From: Desulfobacteraceae bacterium
GTDB taxonomy: Bacteria > Desulfobacterota > Desulfobacteria > Desulfobacterales > UBA11574
Assembly: GCA_002868985.1 (NCBI GenBank)
Contig: PKTV01000304.1
Span: 1 to 8,106, forward strand
Reading direction: 5' to 3'
Length of the DNA stretch: 8,106 bases
Shown here: piece by piece, positions 1 through 5,205 of the stretch
Layout: each line of letters starts with the position of its first letter
Position numbering within the stretch: the stretch's first letter is position 1
Notes under the pieces: model-generated
The model's input: only the letters and a program-made list of their open reading frames with translations
Told to the model about the DNA's origin: nothing
Databases searched by the model: none
Translations under genes and position numbers: made by a program

Positions 1-24
1 AAAGCCTTAAAGGATCATCAATGA
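1..24 (+). CDS. possible 3' end of an upstream gene (edge fragment)
   Basis: Reading from base 1, the frame is open for seven codons (KALKDHQ) and stops at TGA 22-24. This stop overlaps the ATG of the HD-GYP gene in an ATGA arrangement, which is common for translationally coupled genes in an operon. Seven codons cannot identify a protein, and a second frame stops earlier, at 8-10. The call rests only on the stop/start overlap, so it is tentative. Confidence 0.25.
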   Translation, partial: KALKDHQ

Positions 25-1472
25 ACCAGGAAATCGGAAAATTAAACGAGCATTTTCTCAAGACGTTTAACAGACTGGTCTACCTGACCAAAATCCATCA
101 GGTTAACAATCCATTGTTGATGGAATGCATCGTTATTTTCAAAAAGGTTGTCGGCCGGCTGCTGGAGGAGGATGATTATATTACCATACAGGTGTCCCGC
201 GGCAATATTTTTATTCAGGACGAGAAGTTGCTTTACCGACGTGAAATCGCTAAACTTGTCAACAACATACTGCAGTATTTCGAAAAGCGAGACCTTCAGG
301 GACTTTGTTTTTATGCTGCTGTCCAGGAGGTTTCGGACAAAGAGGTTATGGATTTTGGCCGCATATTGAACGAGAGCGAGCAGCAGAAGGATCCCCTGAA
401 CTGGTTCGTCGAACAGCTGGAGAACCAGGGGATTGTCTGGGTGGAAAATATCCATGAACAAGACGCGCAGTTGACGGAACAGGACCCAGAAACCGAACCC
501 CTGGATCAGGAACAACTCAGGAAAGTAAAAGCAAAAGAATCTTACTTTTATGCACTGAATTCCATAAAAGAAGTGGCTGAAAAAATTACTTCCCAAAAGA
601 AGGCGGGGGTTCGTAAGGCCCTTCGTGTGATTCAGAACATGGTGGATTTCGTCATGGAGGATGAGTCGATCGTTCTGGGGATCAGTACCATCCGCGACTA
701 TGACGACTACACCTTTACCCATTCAATAAACGTTGCCATACTTTCCATGTGTCTGGGGCGTCGAATCGGGATTTCGAGGACGTCTCTACACCGGCTGGGA
801 ATATGTGGGCTCTTTCACGACCTGGGAAAACTGGATATACCGGTTGAAATCATCCGCCTGCCCAGAAAACTGAGCAAGAGCGAGTTTGATGTCGTTAAGA
901 AACATACCATTTACAGTGTCGCCCAAATTATCAAATTACAGGCCGCCCGGGGTCTCAAATCAAAAATTCTGCTTCCTCCATTTGAACACCACATGAAGTA
1001 TGACCTATCGGGATATCCACAGACCCCTCAAAAAAAACCCGTGAGTCTGTTCGGTCGGATCCTGACCATTGCAGACGTTTTTGATGCCATCACCTCACCA
1101 CGGAATTATCGCTCAACGGCTTTAACACAAGATCAGGCCCTTGGCTACATGTTGGACCACTCAGGAACGGATTTCGATCCGAGTCTCCTCAAGGCGTTCA
1201 TCAATATGCTTGGGGTTTATCCCATCGGCTCACTTCTTGAACTGGACACCGGTGAATTGGCTTTGGTAGTTGAAGCCGGAAAAGCAGTCGATGGGACCCG
1301 TCCCAAGGTCGTACTATTGGCCGCAGATGGACAAGGGGGCTATACAAAGGGCGGTGTGATGGATTTGGATGAACGCGATGCACAATCCGGTGTATTCCGG
1401 CGAAACATTGTTAAAAGCCTTCATCCTTCCACTCATGGGATCCAGCCCGCCGAATTCCTTCTTCAAATATGA
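21..1472 (+). CDS. HD-GYP domain protein, probable cyclic-di-GMP phosphodiesterase
   Basis: The 483-aa protein carries a complete-looking HD-GYP domain at about residues 225-395. Seen in sequence: HSINVA (His234), HDLGK (His266, Asp267, Lys270), KKH (His295), EHH (His323, His324), the GYP signature 331-333, and ADVFDA (Asp352). These are the metal-binding and signature positions of HD-GYP enzymes, which hydrolyse c-di-GMP to pGpG and/or GMP. Residues 395-460 (YPIGSLLEL, GELALVV, RPKVVLL) match the small C-terminal extension usual after this domain. Residues 1-165 form a mixed helical/strand region that I do not recognise; it has no receiver domain or membrane segment, so a cytoplasmic location is likely. 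The ATG at 21 is preceded by AAGGA at 10-14 with 6-nt spacing and overlaps a possible upstream stop. All catalytic residues appear intact, so activity is likely; whether it prefers c-di-GMP or a related dinucleotide such as 3',3'-cGAMP cannot be read from the sequence. Confidence 0.9.
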   Translation: MNQEIGKLNEHFLKTFNRLVYLTKIHQVNNPLLMECIVIFKKVVGRLLEEDDYITIQVSRGNIFIQDEKLLYRREIAKLVNNILQYFEKRDLQGLCFYAAVQEVSDKEVMDFGRILNESEQQKDPLNWFVEQLENQGIVWVENIHEQDAQLTEQDPETEPLDQEQLRKVKAKESYFYALNSIKEVAEKITSQKKAGVRKALRVIQNMVDFVMEDESIVLGISTIRDYDDYTFTHSINVAILSMCLGRRIGISRTSLHRLGICGLFHDLGKLDIPVEIIRLPRKLSKSEFDVVKKHTIYSVAQIIKLQAARGLKSKILLPPFEHHMKYDLSGYPQTPQKKPVSLFGRILTIADVFDAITSPRNYRSTALTQDQALGYMLDHSGTDFDPSLLKAFINMLGVYPIGSLLELDTGELALVVEAGKAVDGTRPKVVLLAADGQGGYTKGGVMDLDERDAQSGVFRRNIVKSLHPSTHGIQPAEFLLQI

Positions 1473-1540
1473 ATTTCCCGTATGATGTACCCGTTAGGAA
1501 CTTCGATGATACCGCATGGCCTGCGGCCTGATTCCTACGG

Positions 1541-1575
1541 CATCCTCGACGTTTGCAACGTTCGGGTTGAGGATG
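1541..1575. terminator. hairpin between convergent genes, possible bidirectional terminator
   Basis: CATCCTCG (1541-1548) pairs with TGAGGATG (1568-1575) with one G-U pair. Inside it, ACGTT (1549-1553) pairs with AACGT (1557-1561) across a 3-nt loop, leaving a one-sided bulge at 1562-1567. A smaller hairpin, CCGCA/TGCGG, lies just before it at 1512-1526. The position between the stops of the convergent HD-GYP and SH3 genes fits a terminator. However, there is no T-run directly after the stem on either strand (the nearest, on the plus strand, is at about 1613), so it may instead be a remnant of a dispersed intergenic repeat. Confidence 0.35.
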
Positions 1576-1593
1576 GAGAATTTGAGATTAGGG

Positions 1594-2325
1594 TCAAATA
1601 AATCTGGATTTCCTTTTTTTCTTTGCTGATCCACCGAGGATGAATCCAAAGAGTAAAACCCCTGCTCCTGCAATAAATGATTGTATTCTATTCGATTTCA
1701 AAGGGTTTTTCCGGTCTTTTCTAAGGCTTTTGGCCTCCGTGTTCAATTCGGCATTTAATTTCTTCAATTTTTCTAGGTCACCGATCAGTTTTTCCGTGTT
1801 TTTTGAATGCTTGAGAAGATTTGCATACTTATTATTAAGCGCTACGAAGTCACTTTTTGCTTTTGCAGCAAATTTCTGATTTATATTCAATTCTTCTTTT
1901 AACTCTTTGATTTCTTTCTGATACATGTTCTTTGTTTTCGATAACGTATTTGAGGCAGAATTCTGATCATTTTTAAACATTTTGCTTTCTTTTTTTAACG
2001 CTGCGATTTCATTTTTCAAATTTTCGATGATCAGAGCCTTGGGTTTTTCTGAAACGATATATTGTGCCCGAACCCACCCTTCTATGCCATCTTTGGTTCT
2101 AATCTTTAAAAGATCTTCTTTCTCCTCAAGTATATCTAACGGTGCCGCCGTCTCAATATATCCTAAAACAGCAGCATCCCGGGTTTGTCCGTCTCGAACA
2201 GAAATGATGAGCCGATCAGAAACATACCGCGTTTCGGCAAAAACATAATTAAAGGAAGCTGGCACAGTGAAAGCGATAATAAAAAGAAACACCCATATGG
2301 TTTTTTCAACGACCATTCGACTCAT
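1594..2325 (-). CDS. exported SH3-domain protein with coiled coil and C-terminal membrane anchor (YgiM-like)
   Basis: This 243-aa protein has the layout of the family known as SH3-and-anchor domain proteins (TIGR04211; E. coli YgiM is a relative). Residues 9-30 form a hydrophobic signal sequence ending in VFA-E, a plausible signal peptidase I site after Ala30. Residues 32-93 are a bacterial SH3 (SH3b) domain, with the typical ending EGWVRAQYI. Residues 95-205 are rich in Lys, Glu, Leu and Asn and look like a long coiled coil. Residues 214-231 (FIAGAGVLLFGFILGG) form a transmembrane segment followed by a strongly basic tail (KKKRKSR), which should stay cytoplasmic. The SH3b domain would therefore sit in the periplasm, where such domains often contact peptidoglycan; that role is inferred. 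The start at 2325 follows AGGTG at moderate spacing, 12 nt after the stop of the HDOD gene, so the two are very probably co-transcribed. An in-frame Met4 is an alternative start. Confidence 0.85.
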   Translation of the reverse strand: MSRMVVEKTIWVFLFIIAFTVPASFNYVFAETRYVSDRLIISVRDGQTRDAAVLGYIETAAPLDILEEKEDLLKIRTKDGIEGWVRAQYIVSEKPKALIIENLKNEIAALKKESKMFKNDQNSASNTLSKTKNMYQKEIKELKEELNINQKFAAKAKSDFVALNNKYANLLKHSKNTEKLIGDLEKLKKLNAELNTEAKSLRKDRKNPLKSNRIQSFIAGAGVLLFGFILGGSAKKKRKSRFI

Positions 2326-2337
2326 GATAGCACCTAC

Positions 2338-3642
2338 TTATGTCTGTTTTTCTATAAGTTGTCGCAAAGGTAACGGGTAAGTCTTGCTCTTTTTCACCAT
2401 CGCCGGCAGCAGCCGTTCTCTGGCGATTTCGTCAAGGGTCAATCCCTGCCAGTTTGTCAGTTCTATATATTCATCGAAAAACGTTGATGATAGCTTTAGT
2501 TCTTTTTTGCCCTGAAATAAATCATAGCAAAGATGGCTAAGATACAGCAACGTGACATTATATCTTAGTTCTTCGGGGATGTGATGTGGTGAAGAGAACT
2601 CGGGATAGGATTGAAACTCGACGCTTTTCCACAAAACATCCGGCAGGTTCCATTCTTTGAGCAAAAGAGATCCCAACTGAGCCTGGTCCAGGACCCCAAC
2701 AAGTGCTGCCAACTTTGGATTCTGATCTTTGAGCAACTGGATGACGATCTGGCCAATTTCGTGTAGCAGACCAAAAGAGGCCATTTCGGCTGGATGGCCG
2801 TGTCGTGACTCTAAAGAGAGCATAAATGCGATATGCGAGATAATTTCGGAATGAAGGTGCAGTGCCTTAAATTTTGAGGTGTTCGGCATGGTGCGGCGAA
2901 TACCTTCGGCAATGACGACCTGGTATATTTGTTCAAATCCAAGAAGAACAACGGCATGGTGAATATCGGAAATTTTTTTCTGAAAACTGTAGAATGCAGA
3001 GTTGATGGTTTTCAATACAATGGCAACGAGAGCCGGGTCCCGTTTGATCTGTTCAACGAGGTCTTTGGTATAAAGTTGATTGGACAGGGTCGTTGCAAAT
3101 GCAGGCAATCGCGGAACTTTCTTGATAATGGCTTTAATCATTTCAGATTGGTGAAATTCTGTTTTCAATGGGGAACGGTAATTGAAAATATCTTCTTTTA
3201 ACTGCATATTCTTTTTAAGAAGGTGGTTTTCACTCTTTTTTAGCAGGCGGAGGCGTTCAGCGGATAGCTGTGCCAGACGTTTGTAAACGGTCAGCTGTGT
3301 CATGGTGTTCAGGCTGTCAATGGTGGTCTTATCCAAAGCCATGATACGGGTCGGTTCAGCAGCAATAACGGATGTCCTTCGCAACGGGTCCTTGGCAAAG
3401 GCCGTGGCGTCAATCCAGTCCCCTTTTGAAAAAACGGCAATGGTTTTTTGATGCGCTTTTGGGCCTTGAACAAACCGCATCTTTCCGTCCAAGATGACAA
3501 ACAGCATTGGATCGGGATCGTATTGCTTTATAAAAATTTCATCAGCCTGCAATTTGTCGATTTTCGCTCGACTGGATAATTCGATTACTTCTTTTTCGCT
3601 GAGTTCGTTAAAAGCGACCATCTGGTCTTTTTGTTGTGTCAT
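2338..3642 (-). CDS. cyclic-nucleotide-binding-like domain fused to HDOD domain, signalling protein
   Basis: The 434-aa protein has two recognisable parts. Residues about 8-120 resemble a CRP-type cyclic-nucleotide-binding beta-roll (IFIKQYDPDPMLFVILDGKM, later FSKGDWIDA and a TSVIAAEPTRIMALD strand pair). They lack the arginine-containing phosphate cassette of true cAMP binders, so the ligand is unclear. Residues 121-160 look helical/coiled. Residues about 172-370 are an HDOD domain: VPRLPAFATTLSNQL, then IKRDPALVAIVLKTINSAFY, then ISDIHHAVVLLGF, all typical of HDOD, and HEIG at 294-297 where an active HD domain would have HDxG. HDOD domains are generally considered non-catalytic signalling or scaffold modules in two-component and c-di-GMP networks. 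The gene heads a probable two-gene operon with the SH3-anchor gene. The ribosome site before ATG 3642 is weak (AAGG about 11 nt upstream); Met8 is a possible alternative start. Confidence 0.87.
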   Translation of the reverse strand: MTQQKDQMVAFNELSEKEVIELSSRAKIDKLQADEIFIKQYDPDPMLFVILDGKMRFVQGPKAHQKTIAVFSKGDWIDATAFAKDPLRRTSVIAAEPTRIMALDKTTIDSLNTMTQLTVYKRLAQLSAERLRLLKKSENHLLKKNMQLKEDIFNYRSPLKTEFHQSEMIKAIIKKVPRLPAFATTLSNQLYTKDLVEQIKRDPALVAIVLKTINSAFYSFQKKISDIHHAVVLLGFEQIYQVVIAEGIRRTMPNTSKFKALHLHSEIISHIAFMLSLESRHGHPAEMASFGLLHEIGQIVIQLLKDQNPKLAALVGVLDQAQLGSLLLKEWNLPDVLWKSVEFQSYPEFSSPHHIPEELRYNVTLLYLSHLCYDLFQGKKELKLSSTFFDEYIELTNWQGLTLDEIARERLLPAMVKKSKTYPLPLRQLIEKQT

Positions 3643-3828
3643 TATGATTGCGCCTTGTTGTTTTCAACCTGTTATAATTTACCTTGAAAAATTATTCCAG
3701 CCTGCTCCGCCTAACCGGAAACAGTAAGAATTGAGCTATAATATCACATGTTTCAGTAAATTTAAAGCAAAAGTATTGAAATTCAAACAATTTAAGCTTT
3801 TATCAATGGAAAAAAATCTACATAGTGC

Positions 3829-3997
3829 CCATCCACGAACCAATCTTGGACATATGAAAGTTTCCAATCCAGAAATGAGAATTTTTGTTCAAGGTCAAGG
3901 AAATCAAGGAATTGCACGGAGGCGTACTTTTGTACGCCGCACAAGCGATTCCGCAGATTGACCCCAGAGATTGGGCAAAAAGGCCATTTATGGATGG
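3829..3997. repeat. long nested inverted-repeat element with a central TTTT-loop hairpin
   Basis: Several complementary segments are arranged symmetrically around one centre. From outside in: CCATCCA (3829-3835) with TGGATGG (3991-3997); CCAATC (3840-3845 or 3874-3879) with GATTGG (3969-3974); GGTCAA (3893-3898) with TTGACC (3958-3963); GGAATTGC (3908-3915) with GCGATTCC (3945-3952, one G-U pair); and a perfect GGCGTAC (3921-3927) TTTT GTACGCC (3932-3938). The ordered nesting over about 170 bp is more than a simple terminator shows. It fits a dispersed intergenic repeat or MITE-like element able to fold as one long hairpin in DNA or RNA. There is no protein gene in it that I believe. It could supply a terminator-like or RNA-stabilising structure, but that is inference. 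Confidence 0.6.
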
Positions 3998-4001
3998 AAA
4001 C

Positions 4002-4056
4002 TACCTAAACTGAGCGATTATTGAGTTTGCCGGATTTGAAACGCTCAGTTTCGGTT
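4002..4056. repeat. imperfect palindromic repeat, short copy (copy 1)
   Basis: AAACTGAGCG (4007-4016) and CGCTCAGTTT (4042-4051) are a perfect 10-bp inverted repeat around a 25-nt centre, with two further pairs beyond one mismatch. Both arms recur at 7693-7812. The left arm here (4002-4030) aligns with 7693-7722 with a few substitutions and a one-base gap. The right arm (4031-4056, beginning CGGATTTGAAAC) matches 7787-7812 at 24 of 26 positions. This copy lacks the 63-nt centre of the other. It begins 4 nt after the long nested repeat and ends 5 nt before the riboswitch promoter. Confidence 0.65.
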
Positions 4057-4061
4057 CTAAA

Positions 4062-4070
4062 TGTTATGAT
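4062..4070 (+). promoter_or_regulatory. extended -10 promoter candidate for the riboswitch transcript
   Basis: TGTTATGAT at 4062-4070 matches the extended -10 form (TG, one base, then TATGAT). No good -35 box lies 16-18 nt upstream, which the TG extension can compensate for. Transcription would start near 4077, giving a leader of about 40 nt before the aptamer. This is the best promoter-like sequence upstream of the riboswitch. Confidence 0.45.
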
Positions 4071-4118
4071 TACTAAACGTATCGGGCTAAACTTTTACAG
4101 GTGTCCTGCCGATATTAA

Positions 4119-4207
4119 TATTGTTGTGAAAAAGGCAAACCTCTCGAGAGAGTGGGACGCAAAGCCATCGGCCCGGTAATCATGGGTGGCGGGGATGCCC
4201 GACAAAT
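4119..4207 (+). promoter_or_regulatory. GEMM-I (c-di-GMP-I) riboswitch aptamer
   Basis: The core matches the GEMM-I class closely: GGCAAACC (4134-4141), a stem CCTCTC/GAGTGG capped by the GNRA tetraloop GAGA (4146-4149), then GTGGGACGCAAAGCC (4152-4166). After these comes a second hairpin (GCCC 4171-4174 with GGGT 4184-4187) ending in GGTGGCGGGG and GCCCGA. The closing helix P1 forms between TTGTTG (4121-4126) and CGACAA (4200-4205) with one G-U pair. The base equivalent to G20 of the Vibrio Vc2 aptamer is G4134. A20 marks the cGAMP-selective subclass known from Geobacter, so c-di-GMP is the predicted ligand. The aptamer lies upstream of, and in the same orientation as, a 54-codon gene starting at 4282, which it probably controls. 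It is not far from an HD-GYP enzyme that could degrade its ligand. Confidence 0.9.
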
Positions 4208-4269
4208 GGATACGCTGAACACCAGAGATCTTTCTTTTATTGAGAGGATGGGCTTTTTCTATTTACCGG
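4161..4269 (+). promoter_or_regulatory. candidate expression platform of the riboswitch (alternative pairings)
   Basis: Two competing helices join the aptamer to the downstream leader. AAAGCCATC (4161-4169, part of the conserved core) can pair with GATGGGCTTT (4247-4256) with one bulged G, and T-rich sequence (TTCT) follows at once, a terminator-like arrangement. Separately, CCGGTAA (4173-4179) can pair with TTACCGG (4263-4269), which covers the first bases of the Shine-Dalgarno. Both would break the ligand-bound fold, suggesting an ON switch through antitermination or release of the ribosome site. The two pairings cross each other, so only one can dominate. No energies were calculated. Confidence 0.4.
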
Positions 4270-4281
4270 AGGTGATGAATC

Positions 4282-4446
4282 ATGAAATTATTGTTTTATT
4301 TTGGTATTTTCAGCGTGTTTGCCCGTTATTATCCATTTTATACTTTTGTTCTGTTATGGGGGGTGGTATGGATAGTATTTGTTGCACTGTGTTGGGACAT
4401 GTGTGTAGAATTGGTGCGTATCCACGCAAAACAAAAAACTGAATGA
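4282..4446 (+). CDS. 54-aa hydrophobic small protein under the c-di-GMP riboswitch
   Basis: I do not recognise this protein. The ATG at 4282 is preceded by GGAGGTGAT (4268-4276), a near-perfect Shine-Dalgarno with 9 nt between GGAGG and ATG. The 54 residues start MKLLFYFGIFSVFA, then RYYP, then a long hydrophobic stretch at about 19-38 (FYTFVLLWGVVWIVFVALCW), followed by DMCVELVRIHAKQKTE with a basic end. This suggests an inner-membrane protein with one clear transmembrane helix plus a short hydrophobic N-terminal segment (possibly a hairpin or an uncleaved signal). It is rich in Trp, Tyr and Phe, with Cys37 and Cys41. A terminator-like hairpin follows 7 nt after the stop, so it is likely the only gene of its transcript. 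An overlapping frame from ATG 4275 is also hydrophobic but has only a 2-nt Shine-Dalgarno spacing. The role is presumably a c-di-GMP-responsive membrane function; this is inference from the riboswitch alone. Confidence 0.6.
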   Translation: MKLLFYFGIFSVFARYYPFYTFVLLWGVVWIVFVALCWDMCVELVRIHAKQKTE

Positions 4447-4453
4447 CGGGTTT

Positions 4454-4493
4454 AAACTCGAAGTTTTCATGGTTTAACCTTCGGGAGTTTTTT
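4454..4493 (+). terminator. Rho-independent terminator after the small membrane protein gene
   Basis: AAACTC-GAAG (4454-4463) pairs with CTTC-GG-GAGTTT (4479-4490): 6 + 4 pairs with a 2-nt bulge and a 15-nt loop. The 3' arm runs into a six-T tract (4488-4493). It begins 7 nt after the TGA at 4444-4446, which supports a short monocistronic riboswitch transcript. A T-rich second hairpin (ACCTT/AAGGT, about 4516-4531) follows. Confidence 0.55.
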
Positions 4494-4666
4494 AAATTTA
4501 TAACTCGAGTTTCACACCTTTTTTTTAAGGTCTCATCCATATGCTACATCTTTTTGCGCCTTTATTCTGTTTAATTATTGCATCCATATGATTTTCGTCT
4601 AACAAATTTTCCTGGCAACTGTTCTGTGCCGGCGCTGCTGAAAATTAAAACCGCGAAACTTACATC

Positions 4667-4696
4667 GTAACAAGATATTATTGGGGGTTATATACT
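4667..4696 (+). promoter_or_regulatory. sigma70-type promoter candidate for the receiver gene
   Basis: GTAACA (4667-4672; 4 of 6 to TTGACA) and TATACT (4691-4696; 5 of 6 to TATAAT) are separated by 18 nt. Initiation near 4703 would give a leader of about 18 nt that still contains the AAGGAG Shine-Dalgarno (4709-4714). The match is moderate. Confidence 0.3.
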
Positions 4697-4720
4697 TAAA
4701 TTGTTGACAAGGAGTACAAA

Positions 4721-5128
4721 ATGACGACACCTTCAAGAAGGATTCTTTTTGTGGATGATGAGGAAATTCAGAGAGATACGATAAAAAAGATGCTAATCAT
4801 GCTGGGATACGATGTTCAACTTGCCAAAGATGCCAATGAGGCTTTAGAAATATCACGGAAAGAAAAATTTTCGCTGATTATAACAGATTTGATGATGCCG
4901 GAGATCGGCGGCGCCCAATTGTGTCAACAGATTAGAGAAATTAATGAAACGGCTGTTATATATGCTTTTTCCGGCTATCTTTCAGAACTAGACTCGGATC
5001 AGCTTAAAGATGTCGGGTTTGATGGTCATCTTTGCAAGCCGGTTAAAATCGAAGTGTTAAAACATGCCATTGAAGGGGCATTTGAGAAAAATGTTCAGCG
5101 GCAGGGCAGGGCTGCCGACACCCCGTAG
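4721..5128 (+). CDS. stand-alone CheY-like response regulator receiver
   Basis: The 135-aa protein is a single receiver domain with all the key residues. The acidic pocket is Asp12/Asp13 (ILFVDDEE), the phosphoacceptor is Asp56 (IITDLMMP), the switch Ser/Thr is Ser84 (AFSGY), and the conserved Lys106 lies in CKP. After residue 120 there is only a short polar tail and no output domain, so it must act through a partner protein, as CheY and Spo0F types do. AAGGAG (4709-4714) is well placed 6 nt before ATG 4721. No histidine kinase is present in the window, so its partner is unknown. The aminopeptidase gene begins 77 nt downstream on the same strand without a visible terminator between, so read-through is possible, but no functional link is evident. 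Confidence 0.9.
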   Translation: MTTPSRRILFVDDEEIQRDTIKKMLIMLGYDVQLAKDANEALEISRKEKFSLIITDLMMPEIGGAQLCQQIREINETAVIYAFSGYLSELDSDQLKDVGFDGHLCKPVKIEVLKHAIEGAFEKNVQRQGRAADTP

Positions 5129-5205
5129 TAATTATTAGAACCTATCTCAAATTTCACACCCTTAATTAATCCGAATATCCAGAACTTCCCTATTAGGAGG
5201 TGTTC

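Larger units (their letters stand above)
4447..4720. other. AT-rich intergenic region before the receiver gene
   Basis: Apart from the terminator at its left end and a promoter candidate at its right end, I see no gene here. The 10-mer CATCCATATG occurs twice (4534-4543 and 4581-4590), and AACTCGAGTT at 4502-4511 is a palindrome. A T-run at 4519-4526 follows the terminator. No riboswitch or tRNA-like fold is evident. Confidence 0.4.

Noticed and set aside
42..722. 226-codon open frame on the minus strand
   Set aside because: It is fully antisense to the HD-GYP gene, whose frame has clear motifs; the antisense translation shows no domain.
3737..3742. Perfect TATAAT upstream of the palindromic repeat
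   Set aside because: No -35 box or TG extension at a suitable distance, and no gene that it would clearly serve; likely chance in AT-rich sequence.
3731..3961. 76-codon open frame on the plus strand
   Set aside because: It starts with TTG without a ribosome site, runs through the long palindromic repeat, and its Arg-rich end simply translates the hairpin arms. Repeats of this kind often give spurious hypothetical proteins.
4119..4207. cGAMP-selective (GEMM-Ib) riboswitch
   Set aside because: The discriminating position is G (4134) rather than A, so the c-di-GMP subclass fits better.
4152..4442. 96-codon open frame across the riboswitch
   Set aside because: It begins inside the conserved aptamer core and overlaps the better-supported 54-aa gene in another frame; its internal ATG at 4275 is only 2 nt from the Shine-Dalgarno.
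5200..5205. GTG start two codons upstream for the aminopeptidase
   Set aside because: The GTG overlaps the AGGAGG Shine-Dalgarno itself; ATG 5206 has workable spacing.
5129..5205. Terminator or riboswitch between the receiver and aminopeptidase genes
   Set aside because: No stable stem with a T-run and no conserved RNA motif seen; only the Shine-Dalgarno is evident.
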